Position numbers and translations under genes: made by a program. This document shows, piece by piece, positions 34,945-44,770 of a stretch of 64,000 bases of DNA. Numbering within the stretch: position 1 is the stretch's first letter; each line of letters starts with the position of its first letter. The stretch covers positions 1,240,001 through 1,304,000 of the forward strand of contig OZ251227.1 in the NCBI GenBank assembly GCA_965240325.2, read 5' to 3'. The notes under the pieces were generated by a model. The model had not been told where the DNA came from, searched no databases, and was given only the letters and a program-made list of their open reading frames with translations. This DNA is from Rebecca billardiae RCC1528 (lineage: Eukaryota > Haptophyta).

Positions 34945-36820
34945 ATGGCGCACGGCCCCCCCGAAAGGTCTGAGCGTGAGCGAAAGGCAAAGCCGGGGGG
35001 GGGGGGGGGCGGCGCACGTGCTCCGCAAAATCAAAAAAGATAAAGGCGCGCGTGATGCTGGTGGGGATTTTGTACTTGTAGCAGGGGGAGAGCTGCTAGA
35101 TGAATGGCATTCAACCCCCTTGATGACGCTTGATTGCGTTCGTACTATCCGATTCCCCTGCTCGTATTAATCTCTTTCTGCAGGCATAGATACTAATAGG
35201 GCAATTCCCTCGCTGAATAGCACAAATGGCCCGTTGACCTTCTTGGCCCAATGCGGGTGGGATTCGACATCTCTATCTGCGAGGATTAACAGCTCTCTGA
35301 AAACGAGTGTGTCCTGGACAACTTGAAAGGGCAGCGATCGGCTTTGATTCTGCCTCTTGTAGTAAAGTTTTATGGTACGAGTTAACGAACCGTCACTTCT
35401 GGGCTCTCTGGTCGCGAACAGTCACGATCCAACCGCCGCCCGCACGTCGGCGCGAGTCCCGGTGCGATGCGGCGGCGTGTGTAGCGGCCAGGCGGAGGCG
35501 TCGGGGGCGGCGGCTGAAGGGAGCGAGGGCGGTGGTGGCGGCACGGACGAGGGAGGCGCGCCGAACGGCATGTCCGTCCTCACCCTCGCCAGCGGCGGCC
35601 GCCCGCGCGTCACCGCCGCCGGCTCTCAGCCGACGCCGCCGCCCGCGAGTGCCGCCCGAACGGCGCGCGGCGAGCGCGTCACGGCAGGCGGCGGGGGCGG
35701 CGACTGCAGGGAGCGAGGGCGATGGTGGCGGCGCAGTCGAGGGAGGTGCGCCATCCGGACAGCGCGGCGGCGCGGCGCGCGGCCGAGCGCGGGAGCCTGG
35801 GCGGCGGCGGGCGCGCGGCGGGGCATGTGGCGCATGTGCTGCCCGAGAGGCTGGCGCACTCGCCCAGCGCCGCCGCGCACACCGCCGCCGACCTCGCGCG
35901 CACGACCTCCGTCAACTCCTCCGTCAGCGGCGGAGAGCGCGTCGCCTCGCCGCCCACGCTGCCGCTCAGCCGGTTCGTCATCCGAGCGCTCGCCGGGCGC
36001 CCGCGGCGTGCGGACAGCGCGGCGGCGCGGCGCGCGGCCGAGCGCGGGAGCCTGGGCGGCGGCGGGCGCGCGGCGGGGCATGTGCTGCCCGAGAGGCTGG
36101 CGCACTCGCCCAGCGCCGCCGCGCACACCGCCGCCGACCTCGCGCGCACGACCTCCGTCAACTCCTCCGTCAGCGGCGGAGAGCGCGTCGCCTCGCCGCC
36201 CACGCTGCCGCCCAGCCGGTTCGTCATCCGAGCGCTCGCCGGGCGCCCGCGGCGTCACGCCCCGCTGAGTCACGGCGGCGTGCGCCGGGCCGCGGTCGCC
36301 GCCTACTAAGTGGTGGGACCGCCGCTGGGGGGCGGGGCGGGCGGAGGAGATGGCGGTGGCGAAGGAGGACGCGGTGGTGGACGTGGACGTCACGCAGTCC
36401 GAGCTGCACTGGCTCATCCACCTCCTCTCTGCACTCGACCCGCCGCCGTCACCGACGGCGCAGCAGCTGGCGGCGGCGCGACGGATGGTGGCGGGCGCGG
36501 CCGCGGCCGAGGCGGGCGCGCGCCGCGCGCGCCGCTGCGGCGGCGTGGAGCGGCGGGAGCTGAGCTGCGCGCTGCTGCACACGCAGTCACGCTGCGCACG
36601 TGCTGCAGACGCTGTACGAGCGCGCCACCGCCGACGCCGTCGCGCCGCCGCTGCCCCCGCCGCACCGGCACCGTCCGACCGTCCGACCGTGTTGTCACAA
36701 GCCGCGGCTGCTGCTCACTCACATTCACAAGCTCACTAGCTGCGTGATGGTGACTAGCCACTAGGGCCGTGCGCCCTCAACTTCGTTGTTCACTACCCGA
36801 AGATCGGCGTAGCCGATCAT
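34945..36820 (+). mobile_element. Composite element C
   Basis: Same head (ATGGCGCACGGCCCCCCC), AT-rich body (TTCTTGGCCCAATGCGGGTG at about 35241, GCGAGGATTAACAGCTCTCT) and tail (GGGCCGTGCGCCCTCAACTT at 36764; hairpin 36802-36818) as A and B. The cargo differs: a tandemly duplicated block at 35758-36258 and a frame from about 36350 (ELHWLIHLLSALDPPPSP). No transposase-like protein. Confidence 0.75.
35758..36258 (+). repeat. Tandem duplication (about 250 bp) of a coding-like cargo block
   Basis: Two units, starting at 35758 and 36013, both read in one frame as RAAERGSLGGGGRAAGH, LPERLAHSPSAAAHTAADLA and SRFVIRALAGRPR. The first unit has a 9-bp in-frame insertion (CATGTGGCG-type). Unit spacing is a multiple of three, so a 195-codon frame (35722-36309) stays open across both. 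Part of the block also occurs in element B (about 33640-33800). Likely a captured exon; whether it is expressed is unknown. Confidence 0.65.
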
Positions 36821-36957
36821 TAAGCTAAGCAGCTACTCTACAATAAATAATAATAGTCTCATCAGCTATATATATAATATATATAGCTAGTATCGATCGA
36901 ATACTACGATGTAACTAACTAGTAGCAGCCTGCTAGCCATCGGTCACGGGTCAGTAG

Positions 36958-38637
36958 TCAGCGACGCGGGCCAGCGCGGCAGATTGGCACGAGCATCTCC
37001 GACATGGACGTATTGGTCAGGCAGTCACCAAGTCGTTCGATAGGTGGCTTTTGCGCGTTCCTGCGGAGCTCCTCTGCCCGCTCCTGGACCCACACCTGGC
37101 GCAGTACCGGCGGGATTGGAACGTCTGCCCAGGGCACAGACGTGCCACCGCCGTGATGACCGTCAGCCGTGTTCAGCTGTGGCAACGCTGCTGCCGATCG
37201 GTCGCCCATCGGCGTCGTGGCTGGCATGGTGCCGGTGCGCATCACGAGGCCGTCGAGCTCGAGCGAGACACGGTGCGCGAGCTGAGTGCGCTCCGCCTGG
37301 GTGCATGCGCCGGGCGCATCGCACCACGACGTGTGCCATTGGAACGCCCCCCGCTTGGAGTAGCAGAACAGGTTGTACGCGCGCGGAGTCTGAGTGTGTG
37401 CGCCCGAGCGGCGCGTGTCGGGACTGAGGCACTCGCTGAACCACGGCGGCGTCGCAATGTACTCGCGCCATGCCGCCATCGCGGCCTCCCCTTCCGTAGC
37501 TGCCTGCTGCGTGGAGACGTTGTTACGCGCCTTCGTCAAGAACTCCTCGCGTGTGAGCACGGGCCCGTGCAGCCACAGGTTAACGATGCAATAATCGGAC
37601 ACGAACTTGGGAACCAAGTGCAATCTTTTGAAGGAGTTTTTGCCCTGCGCATCGTCGACCACCACCGTCTCCATGCACTGCTTCGGCCACTTGAACACAG
37701 GCGTGAAGCACGCGCGCTCCACCTGCACGCGCACCCCGCTCGGCGCGGTGGGGCTCGTCTGCACGGGCCACGCATCGCGCACCAGCGCGCGCGCTGCGTC
37801 GGGCGAGAGCATGTAGGCCAGTGCGGAGTACGCCATCGGGTCGCCTCCGCAAGGGACGCCGCCCTGCCCCCTCACGAGCAGCTCACGCTTGTCGAGGAGC
37901 GGCGGCGAGCCGCGCTCGCGCCAGAGCGAGATGAGGCCAGCCCAGCCGCGCCGCTCCCACGGCGAAGCGCGCCAGAGCGTCGACTTCAGCTGGATCAGCG
38001 ACCAGCCCTTGGCTGCCGTCCTGGCGAGCGCGCGCAGCGAGCTCGCGCCGGGCGTGTGGATGCGCCGCACGCGCTCGTCCGAGCTGGCAGCGGCGCTGGC
38101 GGCGAGCACGCTGTGGTAGTGCGCAAGCGGAGCGAAGTCGGCGTCATCCTCCAGGATGAGGTAGCCTACGGCGTCCTTCGGTGCCGTGAGCACGGCGACG
38201 TGCACCGCCTTGAGGTGGGAGAGCATGATGGCATCGTCCACGATGATGCGTTGGGAGGAACGCTTGCCTCCCCCTACGGCATTTCGTGATTGACGGAACC
38301 ACGTGAAGAACTTGCTCGACACGACCGTTGACGGCACGTCGGACATGCTAACGCCTCGCACGCGCATCGCACACACTCCCGGCGCGAGCCGTGCGCGCAG
38401 GTGCCGCTCCATCCACGCGCGCTTATCTGTGGCGCTGTCCATGTTGATCCAGTACGTGGGCACGTCGAGGCAGCGAAATGTGGGACGCTGGTCACGGCCT
38501 TCACCGCATGTGATGTCGTCCTGTGTGATGTGCAGCTCGCGCATCGCCGCATCTACATCCTCGGCGAACGGTGCTGCTGTCGCAAGGCCGGCTAGCAGGG
38601 CAAGCGAAGCCGACAACGCGGCGAGGTAGGTCGCCAT
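36958..38637 (-). CDS. GT25-like glycosyltransferase, secretory (paralogue 1)
   Basis: The start ATG at 38637 (gtcATGG) opens a signal peptide (MATYLAALSASLALLAGLAT) cleaved near TAA/PFA. Single exon, 559 aa. The GT25-type features are VPTYWINMDSATDKRAW (residues 59-75), where the nucleotide-sugar domain begins, and LILEDDADF (EDD at 163-165), the probable metal-binding DxD equivalent. The C-terminal half is Cys-rich and particular to this pair (WREYIATPPWFSECL; final NTSMSEMLVPICRAG). The family transfers galactose or similar sugars onto proteins or glycans in the ER/Golgi; donor and acceptor cannot be assigned here. It is head-to-head with its paralogue at 40180. Confidence 0.75.
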   Translation of the reverse strand: MATYLAALSASLALLAGLATAAPFAEDVDAAMRELHITQDDITCGEGRDQRPTFRCLDVPTYWINMDSATDKRAWMERHLRARLAPGVCAMRVRGVSMSDVPSTVVSSKFFTWFRQSRNAVGGGKRSSQRIIVDDAIMLSHLKAVHVAVLTAPKDAVGYLILEDDADFAPLAHYHSVLAASAAASSDERVRRIHTPGASSLRALARTAAKGWSLIQLKSTLWRASPWERRGWAGLISLWRERGSPPLLDKRELLVRGQGGVPCGGDPMAYSALAYMLSPDAARALVRDAWPVQTSPTAPSGVRVQVERACFTPVFKWPKQCMETVVVDDAQGKNSFKRLHLVPKFVSDYCIVNLWLHGPVLTREEFLTKARNNVSTQQAATEGEAAMAAWREYIATPPWFSECLSPDTRRSGAHTQTPRAYNLFCYSKRGAFQWHTSWCDAPGACTQAERTQLAHRVSLELDGLVMRTGTMPATTPMGDRSAAALPQLNTADGHHGGGTSVPWADVPIPPVLRQVWVQERAEELRRNAQKPPIERLGDCLTNTSMSEMLVPICRAGPRR

Positions 38638-38640
38638 GAC

Positions 38641-39265
38641 AAGTACTCCGGGGGCAGACAATTCCCGCCGAACCGTTCGAAAGAGCATGGCGCCGCCGCC
38701 CGGCGCACGCGCAAGCACACGCCGAAGGAGGACCTGGGCGTGATATGCCGCGATCTCGCGCGCGAGGCGGTGCGCGTGAGGACCATGCGCACCCGAAGAG
38801 ACCTCACAGACGCGCGCGACATGGACAACGACCAGCGCAAGGTGTCTGAGTTGATGGCCGAGGCCAAGAAGTGCCGGCACGCCATCAACGACGACGACAA
38901 GTGGATCAAGCAGGCGAACACCACCATCAAGCACGAGCGAGAGGTCATTCGGGATGTCGGCAAGCGCCGTACGGCATATCTCGAAGGCGCCGCCGCACTC
39001 ATGGCGCGCTGTGCCACGTGCAGTCGCACGGCTGAGACTCCCGAGGGGCTGCGCTCGCTTGCGTCGTCCCACGACGGAGGGCACGACATCGATACGGGCG
39101 GGCTCAACATCGCCAACCGCCCGTCGGGGCAGGCCGACGAGACCCAGAAGTGTGCGGTGTACTCATCGGATGCGCTCGGCGCACTCTCAGGCCGTGTTGG
39201 GCGCCCACGCGCGCGCGCGTGCTGCCACGAGCACCACGACAAGCCTACACGTGCACGCGGCGGCC
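38641..39265 (+). other. Possible coding fragment with coiled-coil character
   Basis: One frame is open from the GT25 start region and reads like real protein: TRKHTPKEDLGVICRDLARE, then DNDQRKVSELMAEAKKCRHA and DDKWIKQANTTIKHEREVI, then CATCSRT. It is rich in charged heptad-like sequence. It lacks a convincing start and becomes compositionally random after about 39190. It may be an exon, a pseudogene or an antisense artefact. No family recognised. Confidence 0.3.
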
Positions 39266-40179
39266 TGCGCGCGCGCCCTGGTGCGCCGGATCCTATAGTC
39301 GGATTGCCTCAGGATCGTGCTCGCCGTGGAGTGAGGGTACGAAATCCCGCGGGCTCGCGCGGGCTCCGGCCGCAATCCATCGACAAAATTCGGAATATGG
39401 GTTGGCGCTGCGCGTCAACTTGGGCTGGAAACCTGTTTCTGAAACGCGTGATGGCTCGCGGCCGGTGGCTCGAGCTCGGAATTCCGACGCTGCCAATGGC
39501 GCCACAGGGGCGCAGCGGCGGGGCTGACGACGCGCGCGCGTGTGCACGTCTGACCATGGAGTGCGCGCTGCAATGACCGGCCCGTCTGCAGCACCACGCC
39601 CCGCGCTGTGAGTGAGAGTGTGGCCCGCGCCCAAGCGAGAACGCGGGCCGGGCGGCACTCCGCCGACCTCGCCGGCCGCCGACCAGCCCGCGGCCGCCTG
39701 CTGCAGCTCGTGGAACACGCAGTCGCGCGCTCGCGCGTGGAGGGCGGACCTGCGCGTATGCGCCCGCCGGGCTTGCCGCTTCATGCGCTGGCACCGCAGG
39801 CGAGCCGCTCGTCGCGCGCAGTGCAGGTCGAGCCGTCCGCCGCCACCGAGCCGGCGCCACGCCTCGCGCTCGTGCTCGAGCTGAGGCGGCGCGTGTCGCC
39901 CGAGCCGGCGGGTTCGCGCGCGTGCGCGTGGTGGGCAGCCTCGCGCGTGCGCCCGCCGCGCGCCCCGCGTCGCTCGCTTGGCGCCGCACGTGAGCCGCTC
40001 GTCGCGCGACCGAACCGGAGATGTCAATCAAGGGCGACCCTTCCGCTTGGCCTTCCGATCCTTTGTGCCTTTGTTCTCGTGGGTTTCCAGAATTATTCGA
40101 CGAAAATGCAGTTTGGCTTCGTGCGTCAGGACTGTCTCATGATCAGACGGCGAGCCGACAGCCGCCCGGAGTACTTGTC
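39266..40179. other. Intergenic upstream of the second GT25 gene
   Basis: GC-rich, with no recognisable gene. The 18 bp before the second GT25 ATG (CCCGGAGTACTTGTC) match the sequence before the first, so a little upstream sequence was duplicated with the gene. Confidence 0.45.
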
Positions 40180-41763
40180 ATGGCAACCTACCGCGCCGCG
40201 TTGTCGGCTTCGCTTGCCCTGCTAGCCGGCCTTGCGACAGCAGCACCGTTCGCCGAGGAGGTAGATGCGGCGATGCGCGAGCTGCACATCACACAGGACG
40301 ACATCACATGCGGTGATGGCCGTGACCAGCGTCCCACATTTCGCTGCCTCGACGTGCCCACGTACTGGATCAACATGGACAGCGCCACAGATAAGCGCGC
40401 GTGGATGGAGCGGCACCTGCGCGCACGGCTTGCGCCCGGGGTGTGCGCGATGCGTGTTCGCGCAGTCACTGTGGCCGATGTTCGCGAGGCAGCCAGCGGC
40501 TCGATGCTTGCCGACCTGAGGTCGCGCCGCAAAAACAGGGCAGGCGGTGTGGTCGTGGACGATGCCATCATGCTCTCCCACCTCAAGGCGGTGCACGTCG
40601 CCGTGCGCACGGCGCGGAAGGACGCCGTGGGCTACCTCATCCTGGAGGATGACGTCGACTTCGCTCCGCTCGCGCACTACCACAGCGTGCTCGCCGCCAG
40701 CGCGGACGAGCGCGTGCGGCGCATCCACAAGCCTGGCGCGAGCTCGCTGCACGCGCTCGCTGCGGAGGCCCCCGAGAGCTGGTCGCTGATCCAGCTCGAA
40801 GCAACGATCGGTCGCCAATCGCCGTGGGAGCGGCGTGGCTGGGCTGGCCTCATCTCGCTCTGGCGCGAGCGCGGCTCGCCGCCGCTCCTCGATAAGCGCG
40901 AGCTCTTCGTGCGCGCACCGGACGGCACGCCCTGCGGCATGGACCCCCTTCTGTTCGGGGCGATCTCGTACATGCTCTCTCCCGGCGCGGCGCGCGCGCT
41001 GGTGCGCGAGGCGTGGCCAGTGCGTTCGGATCCATCTGTCCGAGCCGGCGTGCGTGTGCAGCTCGAGCGCGCGTGCTTCCCACCGCTGTACCGCCATCCA
41101 AAGTGCATCGCCACCGCGGACGAGTGGGCTTTCCGCGTTTGCCTCGAGCCCAAACTCATCTCGGATTGGTGCATCGTGGGGAATGTGCTGAACGGCCCGC
41201 CATTCACGCACGAGCAGTTCCAGCAGCGCACTGCGGAGAGGAACGCGTCGGCGAGCAGGGGCATGCAGCGGCTGCGTTCTCAGCAGCTGGACCCTGGACC
41301 AAGTGGTGGGTGGCGCGAGTACCTCGCAAGCCCGCCGTGGTTTTCAGAGTGCATGTCCACCTCTCTGCGCAAGGAGGGCGCACACACGGGCGGAGACATC
41401 TTCTACAACTTGCACTGCTACACCAAGTGGGGTGCGCAGAGCTGGTTTGAGCGTCTGTGCGAGTCGGAAAGCATGTGTGAGGACGAAGCTCGCGCGTTGC
41501 TCGCCGAGAGGACCGAGCTTGAGATTGATGGTCGTGTGCTGAAGTGCGCGGCGCAGCAGCGCGCGCGCAACCAGTCGACTCTCGGGCCGGGCATGCCGAT
41601 TCGGATACCGCCGGCAGCGCGGCGTGCGTGGGCCGACCAGCGCACTGCGTTGCTCCGTGCCAACGCGCACGTGCACCCGAAAAAGCAGGCCTTCGACTGC
41701 ATTCGCAACAGCTCCTTCGAGAAGTTGACACAGCCCATCTGCCGCGCGCCATGCGAAATGTGA
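40180..41763 (+). CDS. GT25-like glycosyltransferase, secretory (paralogue 2)
   Basis: The start ATG at 40180 is chosen by alignment with paralogue 1; the frame is open upstream to 40021 but that part is not shared. 527 aa, single exon. Signal peptide MATYRAALSASLALLAG. Residues 1-95 are almost identical to paralogue 1; the segment around 96-124 is unrelated and shorter; then VVDDAIMLSHLKAVHVAV and LILEDDVDF (EDD 156-158) are again conserved. The C-terminal half shares WREYLASPPWFSECM, CYTKWGAQSW and the final FEKLTQPICRAPC. N-glycosylation sequons are present (NASAS, NQST, NSSF). Same inferred role as paralogue 1, with possibly different acceptor specificity. Confidence 0.75.
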   Translation: MATYRAALSASLALLAGLATAAPFAEEVDAAMRELHITQDDITCGDGRDQRPTFRCLDVPTYWINMDSATDKRAWMERHLRARLAPGVCAMRVRAVTVADVREAASGSMLADLRSRRKNRAGGVVVDDAIMLSHLKAVHVAVRTARKDAVGYLILEDDVDFAPLAHYHSVLAASADERVRRIHKPGASSLHALAAEAPESWSLIQLEATIGRQSPWERRGWAGLISLWRERGSPPLLDKRELFVRAPDGTPCGMDPLLFGAISYMLSPGAARALVREAWPVRSDPSVRAGVRVQLERACFPPLYRHPKCIATADEWAFRVCLEPKLISDWCIVGNVLNGPPFTHEQFQQRTAERNASASRGMQRLRSQQLDPGPSGGWREYLASPPWFSECMSTSLRKEGAHTGGDIFYNLHCYTKWGAQSWFERLCESESMCEDEARALLAERTELEIDGRVLKCAAQQRARNQSTLGPGMPIRIPPAARRAWADQRTALLRANAHVHPKKQAFDCIRNSSFEKLTQPICRAPCEM

Positions 41764-41864
41764 TGCTGCATTGCACTTTGTTTGCGCAGCCTTCTTATTG
41801 ACGATGCTGACGTACGTATCACGCCGTGATCCGCACCAACTGTCCGACACCGTGCACTGATGGC

Positions 41865-41866
<2 letters not shown>

Positions 41867-41945
<79 letters not shown>

Positions 41946-41965
41946 AGCTAGTACTACTAGATACT

Positions 41966-42000
<35 letters not shown>
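41867..42000. repeat. (GA)n microsatellites
   Basis: Two GA runs separated by GCTAGCTAGTACTACTAG. Any long frame across this stretch only encodes Ser-Leu or Arg-Glu repeats and is not a gene. Confidence 0.98.
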
Positions 42001-42002
<2 letters not shown>

Positions 42003-42620
42003 ACGCGACCGCGTCACCTTGACTGCTCCCCAGCCCCCTCGGTGGCCGCCGCACGATTGACACTGCGCCAGAAGGGGGGGTCCAAAATTGTCCGGCCGCC
42101 GACGGCTCGATGGCTGCCGCACGTGCGTGCCCCGCATGCCTTGCGCGTGTACGTGCGCACGGTAGGGCGTCCCGACAGCGAGGGCGGGGTGGCGTCGATG
42201 GTCTCGTGGGAGGTGTGCCCGTGTGCCCGGAGACGCTTCGACCGACCTTGGTAAATGTTGGTTGCGTGCCCACACCTCTCCTTGTCGCCGCTTGCCTGCT
42301 CGGCGTGCTCGGCCAGCCGTGTTTTTAGCACGCCTGCGCGTGCATGGCCAATGTCGGGCGGATCGAGCCGAAGTGAGTGCGCGGGTACTCCTACCCGATG
42401 CGCCTCTCTGACACCGGGCACCGTCGCTGCAGTAGCTCTTGTACAGGCGCAATTGCTGGGAATGAAAAAACTGTGCCCTGGCGGGCGGGGGGGTCGGCGG
42501 GCCGTGCCAGTGCTGTCGCAATGTTTCCTCTGCGGGTTCGCGTGTTTCCACATTCCCTCGTGGCCGTGGGTGACGGACAGTGGCGAGGACCAGTGACACC
42601 TACTGAACGGTTCCGTCCAA

Positions 42621-43344
42621 TTACGTGTACACGTTTGTGCGCATCAGCGAGGCCCACACCCACGAGGGAATGTGCAGCACGCGGGGCGGGGCGGGTAGCC
42701 CGTTGCTCCGCGCGAACGCGGGTACGCGCTGTATGTGCTGCATGTCGACCGCGATGGCGTAATCGAGCGCCTCGCCGCCGACGAAGCCGCCAGAGTAGAT
42801 CATGTGCATGTCCTCCTGCCGCCAGCCGAGAGCGGTCGTCGCGAGGACGCTTGCCGATGTCCGCTCCGGGCATGATGGGCTCGGCGCGGGTCGCGGTGAC
42901 GTCGTACACGGCCACCACGCTGAGCACGAGCGCGTTGACGTTCACGCGGTCGTCGCTCTTCGCCTCGTCGACAGGTCTGGCGCCCGCGTGTTCGGCGGCA
43001 CGAGGAGCTGTTGGTTGTGCGCGGCGCGCGCACAGCGACAGCGTGTGCCACTAGCGATCGATAGTGGTCACGAGCTGCTCACGCAGGCACACGAATCGCA
43101 GCGCATCCGTCACCGGCGTGACGACTTCCGCCTCGTCCCGCAGCGCCTGCGCCATGGACGAGCATGGCGCGGCAATGTTGCATGCTCGACGTTTCATCTC
43201 TCTGCGGATGGCATCACGGGCTTGTCTGTGTCTCGCTGCGGCGAGGGTCGCCAACTCGTGAAGACGCGGTGCTGCCACGGCGACAGACCCGGGAGGTGCG
43301 TCCGCTGCGCGTCGTACGCCGTTGGCGCTGCGCTTCCGTCGCAT
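42621..43344 (-). pseudogene. Decayed or split coding sequence, family unknown
   Basis: Minus-strand pieces that read like protein occur in more than one frame: MKRRACNIAAPCSSMAQALR to REQLVTTIDR (stop near 43051), NVNALVLSVVAVYDVTATRA (about 42890-42945), and MHMIYSGGFVGGEALDYAIA to LHIPSWVWASLMRTNVYT (42621-42809). A stop codon and a frame change separate them and no clean GT-AG introns were found. This looks like a broken gene, though an unrecognised intron arrangement is possible. Confidence 0.3.
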
Positions 43345-44584
43345 TGGTCACCGTGGACGCCATGCACGCCGGACGTGGGCTTCGGCTGAGGGACCGCGAG
43401 CGACGAAGAGTCCGGCGCGCGGATTCCGGCGATCGAGTCTGCAGAAGGCCGCGCCAAAATCTTGCGTCGCGTGCGATGGCGCTTCCCGCCCGCGGACACC
43501 TCGTGATGAGGCCTTTCTGCACCGAGCCCGACGCGCGGCAGTAGATCGCGCGAGGTGGCTGTCGTGCGCAGCGCTTGATACTATGGCCCGTGCGAGCGCT
43601 CGACGTGCAAGGAAGGCGAGGGCCGCCCCAGGTCGCACGATCGTGTCGACGCGCCGAGCGTACCTCCAAACGCGTCGACTTAGGCCCCCGTTCGACCTGC
43701 ACGTGAGACGACGAGGGCAGCAATCGCGAATCGGGCGAAAACACCCTTCGGGAATCATCGCGCGACGCGCGATGTCCACGCCGGCGTTGGATCTGGCGCG
43801 CGCGGCCCACGCGCTCAACGCCATCCAGGACTGTCTTTCGGCCGAGCGTCCCCAGTGGGAGCTGCGAGGGCGCCCGGTAGTGAGCGAGGCGATTTTCTTT
43901 TCTTGGCGAGGCGATTTTCTTTTTCCTTTCTTTTATTTTCTTTTCCCCGGGCACTGCAAGGGGCGGACCTACGGTACGGCCCGCATAGTCAGAGATCTCA
44001 CGGCTAGTCTCGATTTCTTATTAGCCGTTCGGTAGCCCGAGCGCCCACGGAGTCTCGGTTTCTTATTAGCTACCTAGGTCCGCCCGCCGCGCCGAGGCGC
44101 GGGGGGCGGAGCCGCCGGGGGCAGAGCCGGCCCCGCTGAGTGTTTAGGCCCGGCCGGCGAGGCCGACGACAATTTTGCTGGGCCATTTTAGCTAGAGCAA
44201 ATCTGGCATGATGTTGCATCATGGATGCTGCGGTGCACTGGCCAGGAGTCAGTCAACAGGAGAAGTCTGGACTGTTGGCCTGTAACTACTCGTAGTCGTA
44301 AGTCCGGGGCCGCGCGCCGCGTCCCACGGGCACTGCCGACTGCGCCTTGGCGGACCCGACTCGTCAGCCGCCACGACGTAGTCCCGGTTTCTTAGTGTGA
44401 CTATGCGCATTAAGCGAACCAGCCAATCGCTAGTCTCAGTTTCAATATACGTAGGCCAGATCCGCAGCCGATAGCAAGCCCCAGTTTTACTTAACGTGAC
44501 AGGCGCGGTTATTGCCCGCGATTGCCTGTACGTCAACCCTAAGCCGTGCACTCGAACCCACGGCCACGACGTGTCAACATTATC

Positions 44585-44665
44585 ATGGCGCACGCCCCCC
44601 GAAAGGTCTGTCTGAGCGTGAGCGAAAGCCGGCGGGGGGCGGGCGGCGCAAGTGCTCCGCAAACT
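44585..44665 (+). mobile_element. Solo head of the composite element family (copy D)
   Basis: ATGGCGCACGCCCCCCGAAA, GGTCTGTCTGAGCGTGAGCG, then a G-run and GGCGCAAGTGCTCCGCAAA. The C-run and G-run are shortened together, so the hairpin can still pair. The similarity stops after about 80 bp and no body or tail follows. Confidence 0.65.
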
Positions 44666-44770
44666 GATCACTGAAACTATAAATTATTTCAGTAAAAGCA
44701 GAGGATCGGATGATGCGCGCAGGTCGGTCAGATATCGGCTGTGACGGTCGTACGGATGCAGCGGCGGGTG

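Larger units (their letters stand above)
41764..44770. other. Long intergenic stretch with repeats and gene remnants
   Basis: Two (GA)n runs (41867-41943, 41971-42000) are followed by GC-rich DNA with a decayed minus-strand gene candidate (42621-43344), a GGCGGACCTA/TAGGTCCGCC inverted pair (43962 and 44086), degenerate GTCTCGRTTTCTTA repeats (44008-44496) and a solo composite-element head (44585-44665). A short plus-strand frame at 43770 (MSTPALDLARAAHALNAIQD) reads like protein but has no partner. No intact gene is supported. Confidence 0.45.

Noticed and set aside
41418-42599. 393-codon minus-strand frame with long Ser-Leu runs
   Set aside because: It is produced by the (GA)n microsatellite and the antisense of the GT25 gene.
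43214-44035. Overlapping 240-codon frames on both strands
   Set aside because: Neither shows a recognisable motif or good start; the plus frame ends in a poly-pyrimidine-derived Phe/Leu run.
44008-44496. Degenerate spaced repeats as a CRISPR array
   Set aside because: Spacing is irregular, repeats are degenerate and the genome is eukaryotic.
44540-44575. GGTTCGAGTGC on the minus strand as a tRNA T-arm
   Set aside because: No matching acceptor, D-arm or anticodon stem can be drawn around it.
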